A stretch of DNA of 5,776 nucleotides from assembly GCA_015494005.1 (NCBI GenBank), contig WGCB01000465.1, positions 1-5,776 of the forward strand, given 5' to 3'. How positions within the stretch are numbered: the first letter of the stretch is position 1; the number at the start of each line of letters is the position of its first letter. Made by a program: the position numbers and the translations under genes. Positions 1-5,776 of the stretch are shown one piece after another. The stretch comes from Caldilineaceae bacterium (GTDB lineage Bacteria > Chloroflexota > Anaerolineae > Caldilineales > Caldilineaceae). A model generated the notes under the pieces. It ran no database searches, was not told the DNA's origin, and was given only the letters and a program-made list of their open reading frames with translations.

Positions 1-22
1 GCAAATCATCGACTTGTTCGCT

Positions 23-51
23 TTCAACATGTATCTCGTCCATACTATGAT
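23..51 (+). promoter_or_regulatory. Candidate housekeeping sigma promoter for the mmsA-iolE-like operon
   Basis: TTCAAC (23-28) and TATGAT (46-51) are separated by exactly 17 bases. The -10 element matches TATAAT at five of six positions, and the -35 element is weaker. Transcription would begin near base 58 and give a leader of about 170 bases. The call rests on motif and spacing alone, and such matches occur by chance in AT-rich spacers. Confidence 0.35.
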
Positions 52-75
52 TGTAACCGTATCTTCAGCTGTTAA

Positions 76-87
76 AGAACTCGTTCT
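76..87. promoter_or_regulatory. Small palindrome, possible repressor operator
   Basis: AGAAC-TC-GTTCT is a perfect 5-bp inverted repeat with a 2-base centre. It lies about 20 bases downstream of the start site predicted from the candidate promoter, where a repressor could block transcription of a sugar or polyol catabolic operon. Another GAAC at 101-104 could also pair with the GTTC arm, so an RNA role is possible. No second copy was found in the window, so regulator and function are unknown. Confidence 0.22.
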
Positions 88-122
88 GCCTACAACGCGT
101 GAACTTCGAAAATTTTTAGCGA

Positions 123-227
123 ATCGCCAGTCCAACTCCCAACTTCTGTTTCCAACACGCAACAATCCACATTCCGCATTTGAGAATCACCATTCAAGAT
201 CCATCATTCGAAGGAGTCAACTTCCAC
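123..227. repeat. Degenerate heptamer-periodic tract (tract 1)
   Basis: Read in sevens from base 123, the sequence breaks into 15 similar units such as ATCGCCA, TCCAACA, CGCAACA, ATCCACA, TTCCGCA and ATCACCA. The third position is C in most units and the seventh is A in most. It runs up to the dehydrogenase start codon, and the ribosome site (AAGGAG, 211-216) is embedded in it. The period was seen by eye and not tested statistically. A related tract lies at 5421-5562. Confidence 0.5.
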
Positions 228-228
228 C

Positions 229-1701
229 ATGACCGACGTTCTACTCAACTACATCAACGGCGAATGGCGCCGTTCCAGCGCCGGCGCCTACCTGGATGTG
301 ATCAACCCGGCCACCGGCCAGCCCATCGCGGACGTGCCCCTCACCCCCGGCGAGGAGGTGGACGAGGCGGTGCGGGCCGGCATGGAGGCCTTCGAAAGCT
401 GGCGGCGGGTGCCCGTCGGGGATCGGATCCAGCCCCTCTTCAAGCTGAAACAGCTCCTGGAGGAGAACCTGGACGACCTGGCCCGCACCATCACGGATGA
501 ATGCGGCAAGACCTACGCGGAGAGCGTAGGGGAGATCCGCCGGGGCATCGAGAACGTGGAGGTGGCCTGTGGCGCGCCCTCCCTCATCCAGGGGTACAAC
601 AACGAGGACATCGCCCGGGGCATCGACGAGCACATGATCCGCCAGCCCCTGGGCGTGGTCACCGCCATCACCCCCTTCAACTTCCCGGGCATGATCCCCC
701 TCTGGTTCCTGCCCTACGCGGTGGCCACAGGCAACTGCTTCATCCTCAAGCCCAGCGAGAAGACCCCCATGGCCAGCCAGAAGCTCTTCCAGATGCTGGA
801 GCAGGCCGGCTTCCCCAAGGGGGTGGTGCAGCTGGTGAACGGCAGCGCGGACACGGTGAACGCCCTGCTGGATCACCCGGGCATCAAAGCGGTGAGCTTC
901 GTGGGATCCACGCCGGTGGCCAAGTACGTCTACAGCCGGGCCACGGCCAACGGCAAGCGGGCCCAGTGCCAGGGCGGGGCCAAGAACCCGGTGGTGATCA
1001 TGCCCGACGCGGACATGGAGATGACCACCCGCATCCTGGCCGATTCCGCCTTCGGCTGCGCGGGGCAGCGCTGCCTGGCCGCCTCCGTGGCCATCCCCGT
1101 GGGCGAGGCCCGGGAGCGCTTCGTGGAGTACATCGCGGACGCGGCCACCAGCCGCAAGGTGGGCTACGGCCTGGAGGAAGGGGTGCAGATGGGCCCGGTC
1201 ATCACCCAGGAAAGCAAGGCCCGCATCGAGGGCCTCATCGGCAAGGGCGAGGAGGAGGGCGCCCAGGTCCTGGTGGACGGCCGGGGCAAGGTGGTGGAGG
1301 GCTACGAGGATGGCGCCTGGGTCTTCCCCACCGTGCTGGACAACGTGAACCCCAAGGGGGAGATCGCCCGCACGGAGATCTTCGGCCCGGTGCTCAGCCT
1401 GATGCATGCCAACACCATCGAGGAGGCCATCCAGCTGGTGAACGACCGGCCCTACGGCAACATGGCCTGCATCTTCACCAGCAGCGGCGCGGCGGCCCGC
1501 CAGTTCCGCTACGAGGTCTCCGCGGGGAACGTGGGCATCAACATCGGCGTGGCCGCGCCCATGGCCTACTTCCCCTTCAGCGGCTGGAACGAGAGCTTCT
1601 TCGGCGACCTCCACGCCCAGAACCACCACGGCATCGAGTTCTACACCCAGACCAAGGTGGTGGTGGAGCGCTGGCCCAAGGAGTGGAGCCGCACATTCTG
1701 A
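229..1701 (+). CDS. mmsA: Methylmalonate/malonate-semialdehyde dehydrogenase, CoA-acylating (MmsA/IolA)
   Basis: A full-length 490-residue aldehyde dehydrogenase of the CoA-acylating family. These enzymes use NAD+ and coenzyme A to convert malonate semialdehyde to acetyl-CoA or methylmalonate semialdehyde to propionyl-CoA, with loss of CO2, in the cytoplasm. Visible marks are the oxyanion asparagine N151 in TPFNFPG, K174 in LKPSEK, the nucleotide-binding FVGST (224-228), the catalytic cysteine C282 in GQRCLA and EIFGP (383-387). The general-base glutamate of hydrolytic aldehyde dehydrogenases is absent: its region reads CQGGAKN (247-253), as expected for an acylating enzyme. The C-terminal FPFSGW and FFGDLHA stretch closely resembles Bacillus IolA. 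R281 and one of R104/R105 are candidates for binding the substrate carboxylate (inference). AAGGAG lies 12 bases before ATG, slightly far. The next gene starts 37 bases downstream and is IolE-like, which favours an inositol role (iolA), but a valine-type mmsA role cannot be excluded. Confidence 0.93.
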   Translation: MTDVLLNYINGEWRRSSAGAYLDVINPATGQPIADVPLTPGEEVDEAVRAGMEAFESWRRVPVGDRIQPLFKLKQLLEENLDDLARTITDECGKTYAESVGEIRRGIENVEVACGAPSLIQGYNNEDIARGIDEHMIRQPLGVVTAITPFNFPGMIPLWFLPYAVATGNCFILKPSEKTPMASQKLFQMLEQAGFPKGVVQLVNGSADTVNALLDHPGIKAVSFVGSTPVAKYVYSRATANGKRAQCQGGAKNPVVIMPDADMEMTTRILADSAFGCAGQRCLAASVAIPVGEARERFVEYIADAATSRKVGYGLEEGVQMGPVITQESKARIEGLIGKGEEEGAQVLVDGRGKVVEGYEDGAWVFPTVLDNVNPKGEIARTEIFGPVLSLMHANTIEEAIQLVNDRPYGNMACIFTSSGAAARQFRYEVSAGNVGINIGVAAPMAYFPFSGWNESFFGDLHAQNHHGIEFYTQTKVVVERWPKEWSRTF

Positions 1702-1738
1702 AACGTCCTGCAGGCAGATTCTCCAGGAGAGGCCCATC

Positions 1739-2677
1739 ATGGCGAGCACCATCCTCGTAGGCAACGCCCCTTGCTCCTGGGGCACCCTGGAGTTCGAGGG
1801 CACCCAGGCTCGGCCCATCCCCTACCCCCAGATGCTGGACGAGCTGGCCGAGACCGGCTACGCGGGCACGGAGCTGGGGGACTGGGGCTACCTGCCCACG
1901 GACCCGGCGGTCCTGGCCCAGGAGCTGGCCCAGCGCCACCTGCAGCTGACGGGAGCCTTCGTCCCGGTGGCCTTGAAGGATCCAGCCAGCCACGCGGACG
2001 GGCAGGCCCGAGCCCTCCAGGTGGCGGAGCTCCTGGCCCAGGTGGCCCGGCGGCTGGAGCAGCCCTTCGCCCCCTTCCTGGTCCTGGCCGACGACAACGG
2101 CACGGATCCGGTCCGCACCCAGAACGCGGGCCGGATCCGGCCGGAGATGGGCCTGAGCCAGGCGGAGTGGCGGGTCTTCGCCCAGGGCGCGGAGACCATC
2201 GCCCGGGCGGTCCGGGAGGCCACCGGACTGGAGACGGTCTTCCACCACCACTGCGCCGGCTTCGTGGAGACGCCGGAGGAGATCCAGCGCTTCCTGGAGC
2301 TGACGGACCCGGCCCTGGTGGGGCTGGTCCTGGACACGGGGCACTACGCCTACGGCTCGGGGAGCAACGAGACCCGCGCGGTGGAGGCCCTGGACCGCTT
2401 CCAGGAGCGCATTCGTTATGTCCACTTCAAGGACTGTCATCCGGAGGTGGCCCAGCGGGCCCGGAGCGAGGGGTGGGACTACTTTCGAGCCGTGGAGCAG
2501 GGGGTCTTCTGTGAGCTGGGGCAGGGCTGCGTGGACTTCCCGGGGGTGGTGGCCTGGCTGAAGGAGCACGACTACCAGGGGTGGATCACGGTGGAGCAGG
2601 ACGTGCTGCCGGGGATGGGGACGCCCAAGGAGAGCGCTCGCCGCAACCGGGAGTACCTGCGCCGCATCGGCCTGTGA
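1739..2677 (+). CDS. iolE: IolE-like inosose dehydratase / sugar isomerase, TIM barrel
   Basis: A 312-residue protein of the xylose-isomerase-like TIM barrel superfamily, close to IolE, which dehydrates 2-keto-myo-inositol in inositol breakdown. The N-terminal GNAPCSWG (8-15) and GTELGDWG resemble that family. Later marks are [11 protein letters not shown] around 168-178, LDTGH with D199 and H202, VHFKD with H229, GQGCVDFP, and VEQD with E286. By family analogy D199, H229, E286 and a histidine of the HHH run (169-171) would hold the metal. AGGAGAGG (1725-1732) lies 6 bases before ATG, which supports this start. It is almost certainly co-transcribed with the dehydrogenase 37 bases upstream. 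Members of this superfamily are hard to assign by eye: a different keto-sugar epimerase or isomerase is possible, so the superfamily is secure and the exact substrate is not. No other iol genes are in the window. Confidence 0.85.
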   Translation: MASTILVGNAPCSWGTLEFEGTQARPIPYPQMLDELAETGYAGTELGDWGYLPTDPAVLAQELAQRHLQLTGAFVPVALKDPASHADGQARALQVAELLAQVARRLEQPFAPFLVLADDNGTDPVRTQNAGRIRPEMGLSQAEWRVFAQGAETIARAVREATGLETVFHHHCAGFVETPEEIQRFLELTDPALVGLVLDTGHYAYGSGSNETRAVEALDRFQERIRYVHFKDCHPEVAQRARSEGWDYFRAVEQGVFCELGQGCVDFPGVVAWLKEHDYQGWITVEQDVLPGMGTPKESARRNREYLRRIGL

Positions 2678-2679
2678 CC

Positions 2680-2719
2680 CCAGCCTGTGACCGCAGCGAC
2701 GCTCACGGAGCGGGGCTGG
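2680..2719. terminator. Weak inverted repeat between convergent genes
   Basis: CCAGCC (2680-2685) pairs with GGCTGG (2714-2719), and an inner GTGA (2687-2690) pairs with TCAC (2703-2706). The element sits in the 42-base gap where the IolE-like gene and the small minus-strand gene converge, a natural place for a two-way terminator. There is no T run on either side, so intrinsic termination is doubtful. A 9-base direct repeat, CCTGTGACC (2671-2679 and 2684-2692), overlaps the IolE-like stop codon. Confidence 0.25.
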
Positions 2720-2923
2720 CTAGGGCATGGCCCGTTCCCAGGCGCTGGGGCCGTCCTGCCACTCTGCCGGAAAGCGCTCGTTGGCCTCGCTGTTGGCCAT
2801 GGCCAGAAGCAGCTCGGCCAGGTCTTCCTGGGAGAAGACCACTGGGCTCTCCTCCCGGTGCCGGGTGGCCCAGAAGGCATTGAAACAAGCAACTTTGATA
2901 GGGTCCAGCGCTAGCCTAGCCAT
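2720..2923 (-). CDS. Small hypothetical protein, 67 residues
   Basis: I do not recognise this protein. It is convergent with the IolE-like gene and divergent from aceK. The case for a real gene is an AGAGGA ribosome site just upstream of its ATG, codons ending mostly in G or C like the neighbouring genes, and a sensible soluble composition. A hydrophobic and aromatic N-terminal half (IKVACFNAFWATRH, about 9-22) is followed by an acidic, probably helical segment (FSQEDLAELLLAMANSEANE, about 30-49) and a tryptophan-containing end (AEWQDGPSAWE). There is no signal peptide, membrane helix or obvious catalytic motif. It could be a lineage-specific small protein or the remnant of a longer domain. 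No partner gene is visible on its strand. Confidence 0.6.
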   Translation of the reverse strand: MARLALDPIKVACFNAFWATRHREESPVVFSQEDLAELLLAMANSEANERFPAEWQDGPSAWERAMP

Positions 2924-2951
2924 TGCATCCTCTTTTCGCCCTCGCTGTCAG

Positions 2952-2981
2952 TTGATCCTCGGGCTTGATTTACGGTACACT
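2952..2981 (+). promoter_or_regulatory. Candidate promoter for aceK
   Basis: TTGATC (2952-2957) and TACACT (2976-2981) are 18 bases apart, an acceptable layout for a housekeeping sigma factor. A transcript from here would start near 2988 and carry a leader of about 260 bases, including the 3159-3189 hairpin. A closer promoter cannot be excluded, but I found no better pair nearer to the gene. Confidence 0.28.
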
Positions 2982-3158
2982 ACCGGCAGACTCCCCACAC
3001 ACGCCCACAACCGCTACAAAACCATTCTATCGAAAATAGGACCAGAGTCCTACCCGGCGTTCTGTGCAAAGATTATCATGGAATTCTAATGACTCCGGTA
3101 GCCGAGTTGTCACCAACCCATAAACAGGGGAGCACACGGCTCGCACACGCCCGGGGAC

Positions 3159-3189
3159 GCCAGCCCGTTGCGCCCAGGAACGGGCTGGC
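3159..3189 (+). promoter_or_regulatory. Strong hairpin in the aceK leader
   Basis: GCCAGCCCGTT (3159-3169) and AACGGGCTGGC (3179-3189) form a perfect 11-bp stem with a 9-base loop, ending 60 bases before the aceK start. No T run follows, so it is not a standard intrinsic terminator. Part of the 3' arm (GGCTGG) could instead pair with CCAGCC at 3203-3208, which leaves room for a switch. It may act as an RNA control or stability element, or as a protein site at the DNA level. The structure is seen directly; its function is not. Confidence 0.5.
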
Positions 3190-3249
3190 CAGGTTGCCGC
3201 TCCCAGCCAGTGGAGATCCCCCAGAGAGCCGATCCGCAAGGAAATGACC

Positions 3250-5018
<1,769 letters not shown>

Positions 5019-5022
<4 letters not shown>

Positions 5023-5441
5023 ATCCCGAAACTTCGCCCCACCCTTCCCCGCAGGAACTGGATCCGGTCACCACCCTGGGGGAGCTGCGGGAAGCCGTGG
5101 CCCGCTTCGTGGAGGCCCGCAACTGGCAGCGCTACCACACCTCCAAGAACCTGGCCATGAGCATCGCCATCGAGGCTGCGGAGATCATGGAGCACTTCCA
5201 GTGGTGCACCATCGAGGAAGGCCAGGCCATGATGGCGGACCCGGCCGCCCGGGCCCAGGTGGCGGACGAGCTGGCCGACGTCTTCATCTACGGCCTCAGC
5301 TTTGCCAACCAGGCGGGGATCGACATCGCCCAGGCCATCCTGGCCAAGCTGGCCCGAAACGAGCAGCGCTTCCCGGTGGAGGAGGTCCTCCAGTGGAAGA
5401 CCGGGGACGACCGACCGAAAGGTAAGGGAGTGAAAGGGTGA
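5019..5441 (+). CDS. MazG-like nucleotide pyrophosphohydrolase
   Basis: A 140-residue protein of the all-alpha NTP pyrophosphohydrolase superfamily, nearest to the short MazG-like/dCTPase (DCTPP1, RS21-C6) type. These enzymes hydrolyse (d)NTPs to monophosphate and pyrophosphate with Mg2+, often as housecleaning or pool control. The metal-binding pattern ExxE...ExxD is present: E52 and E55 in IEAAEIMEHFQW, E84 and D87 in DELADVFIYGL. HTSKNLAMS just before it is also typical. About 20 extra residues rich in proline and serine precede the domain. After RFPVEE the C-terminus departs from the usual family ending and finishes in the basic, low-complexity DRPKGKGVKG, encoded by the start of a repeat tract, so the native end may have been replaced. 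It is the second gene of the aceK transcript. The exact substrate cannot be told from sequence. Confidence 0.88.
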
Positions 5442-5562
5442 AGGGGTGAAATTGCCTAATCTCACATCGCCAGTCTCCGTTCTCCACGCCTCCGCTCCAT
5501 GCTGAAGCCCCCAACTGCCGAGTTTCAACCCCAAACTTCCAACACCCAACCCCACATCGCAA
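5421..5562. repeat. Degenerate heptamer-periodic tract (tract 2)
   Basis: The tract begins in the last codons of the MazG-like gene with purine-rich near-repeats (AGTGAAAG, GGTGAAGG, GGTGAAAT). It continues as pyrimidine-rich 7-base units on the + strand: AATCTCA, CATCGCC, AGTCTCC and GTTCTCC near 5458-5485, then AGTTTCA, ACCCCAA, ACTTCCA, ACACCCA and ACCCCAC at 5521-5555. Units from 5514 to 5562 all begin with A in register, and earlier units shift phase. TTCCAACACCCAAC (5537-5550) matches 150-163 in tract 1 at 13 of 14 bases, and ATCGCCAGTC (5466-5475) matches 123-132 exactly. Confidence 0.55.
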
Positions 5563-5665
5563 AATAGGAGGTTTGCAGGGCCCGTTTCTTCCCGTCCGGT
5601 GTGATACGCTGTGCCCGCAGGCGTGATTGCGCCTCGTTGCACCGTGACCGAATCGGAGGAAAACC
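5442..5665. other. Spacer before the last, partial gene
   Basis: No gene is seen here. The first half is the heptamer tract. The second half, from about 5563, is ordinary GC-rich spacer. It contains a TGTGATACGCT segment (5600-5610) that could be a weak extended -10 element, and a 5-bp hairpin AGGCG/CGCCT (5619-5634). No intrinsic terminator with a T run follows the MazG-like gene. Confidence 0.5.
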
Positions 5666-5776
5666 ATGGACCCCGACTGCCCCCAGCAAGCACACGCCAG
5701 GACCGCTCCGACAGGCCAGCCACCAGGCCAGACGCGCCGCCGAACCGCCTTCTGGCTCCTCGTCCTGGCCCTGGGC
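5666..5776 (+). CDS. N-terminus of an unrecognised membrane or exported protein (partial)
   Basis: The reading frame from ATG at 5666 stays open for 37 codons to the window edge. GGAGGA (5655-5660) sits 5 bases before the start, which is strong support. The visible protein has a polar, proline- and glutamine-rich head of about 23 residues, then RRR (24-26), then a hydrophobic run TAFWLLVLALG (27-37) that continues past the edge. This looks like a signal-anchor or first membrane helix with positive charges on the cytoplasmic side. The arginines do not match the twin-arginine pattern (RRxFLK). No family can be named from this fragment. It is separated from the aceK transcript by over 220 bases and probably has its own promoter. 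Confidence 0.65.
   Translation, partial: MDPDCPQQAHARTAPTGQPPGQTRRRTAFWLLVLALG

Larger units (their letters stand above)
1..228. other. Non-coding leader upstream of the mmsA/iolA operon
   Basis: This stretch is clearly richer in A and T than the genes and has no convincing coding region. An open frame starting near base 14 runs through it and into the start of the dehydrogenase gene, but it has no ribosome site and an unremarkable composition. The stretch holds a candidate promoter (23-51), a small palindrome (76-87), an A4T5 run (109-117) and a tract of degenerate 7-base units (123-227). The end of any gene to the left lies outside the window. Confidence 0.7.
2924..3249. other. Divergent spacer between the small minus-strand gene and aceK
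   Basis: About 325 bases without a credible gene; open frames crossing it lack ribosome sites and coding character. It contains a candidate aceK promoter (2952-2981), a short hairpin TAGGAC-CAGA-GTCCTA (3037-3052), a strong 11-bp hairpin (3159-3189) and the aceK ribosome site. The middle part is noticeably AT-richer than the ends. I see no tRNA, riboswitch or attachment site. Confidence 0.6.

Noticed and set aside
123..227. CRISPR-like array or phage attachment repeats in the leader
   Set aside because: The units are only 7 bases, contiguous and degenerate, with no spacer-repeat layout, and no integrase or tRNA is nearby.
14..232. 72-residue open frame in the leader region
   Set aside because: It overlaps the dehydrogenase start, crosses the heptamer tract, and has no ribosome site or family resemblance.
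501..1760. 419-residue open frame in another plus-strand frame within the dehydrogenase
   Set aside because: It is an overprinted frame rich in glycine, arginine and proline, typical of frame-shifted reading of GC-rich genes, and has no ribosome site of note.
241..1818. 525-residue open frame on the minus strand opposite the dehydrogenase
   Set aside because: It is a by-product of strong GC bias at third codon positions. Its translation is rich in histidine, glycine, alanine and leucine with no family resemblance, and the plus-strand gene is clear.
1577..2569. 330-residue minus-strand open frame opposite the IolE-like gene
   Set aside because: It is antisense to two well-supported genes and ends in a low-complexity arginine- and serine-rich stretch.
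2727..3089. 120-residue plus-strand open frame opposite the small gene and into the spacer
   Set aside because: Its first half is antisense to the better-supported minus-strand gene and its second half lies in AT-richer spacer without coding character.
3244..3249. ATG at 3244 as the aceK start
   Set aside because: The AAGGAA ribosome site abuts it with no spacing. The in-frame ATG at 3250 has a normal 6-base spacing.
5296..5667. 123-residue minus-strand open frame across the last spacer
   Set aside because: It is antisense to the MazG-like gene and runs through the repeat tract; the lack of stops there reflects repeat composition.
5735..5776. Twin-arginine export signal in the last partial protein
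   Set aside because: The three arginines before the hydrophobic run do not fit RRxFLK spacing, so an ordinary signal-anchor is the simpler reading.

Overview
The window comes from a high-GC bacterium. The genes use codons ending mostly in G or C, while the spacers are visibly richer in A and T. The gene content (coenzyme A-acylating aldehyde dehydrogenase, inosose-dehydratase-like TIM barrel, isocitrate dehydrogenase kinase/phosphatase) fits an aerobic or facultative heterotroph. Species identity cannot be read from the sequence. The heptamer-rich spacers and overall style make me lean weakly towards a Chloroflexota (Caldilinea-like) genome rather than a proteobacterium, although AceK is classically proteobacterial. 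That placement is a guess.

Layout. Positions 1-228 are a non-coding leader with a plausible promoter, a small palindrome and a tract of degenerate 7-base units. A two-gene catabolic operon follows on the + strand: an MmsA/IolA-type methylmalonate/malonate-semialdehyde dehydrogenase (229-1701) and an IolE-like sugar isomerase/dehydratase (1739-2677). Together they suggest inositol or related polyol breakdown to acetyl-CoA or propionyl-CoA. A convergent 67-residue gene of unknown function lies on the - strand (2720-2923). A spacer of about 325 bases then carries the divergent upstream regions of that gene and of aceK, including an 11-bp perfect hairpin in the aceK leader. aceK (3250-5022) overlaps by four bases (ATGA) with a MazG-like nucleotide pyrophosphohydrolase gene (5019-5441), so the two are probably translationally coupled. 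A second heptamer-type tract (about 5421-5562) starts inside the end of that gene and fills the next spacer. The window ends in the first 37 codons of an unrecognised protein whose N-terminus runs into a membrane segment (5666 onward).

How the genes fit together. The first pair feeds acyl-CoA into central metabolism. AceK controls the isocitrate branch point between the TCA cycle and the glyoxylate shunt. The partner genes aceA and aceB are not in the window. The MazG-like enzyme hydrolyses nucleoside triphosphates, probably as housecleaning, and its coupling to AceK has no obvious explanation. I found no RNA gene, CRISPR array, insertion sequence or clearly novel multi-gene system. The most unusual signals are the two related heptamer tracts and the aceK-mazG-like coupling.
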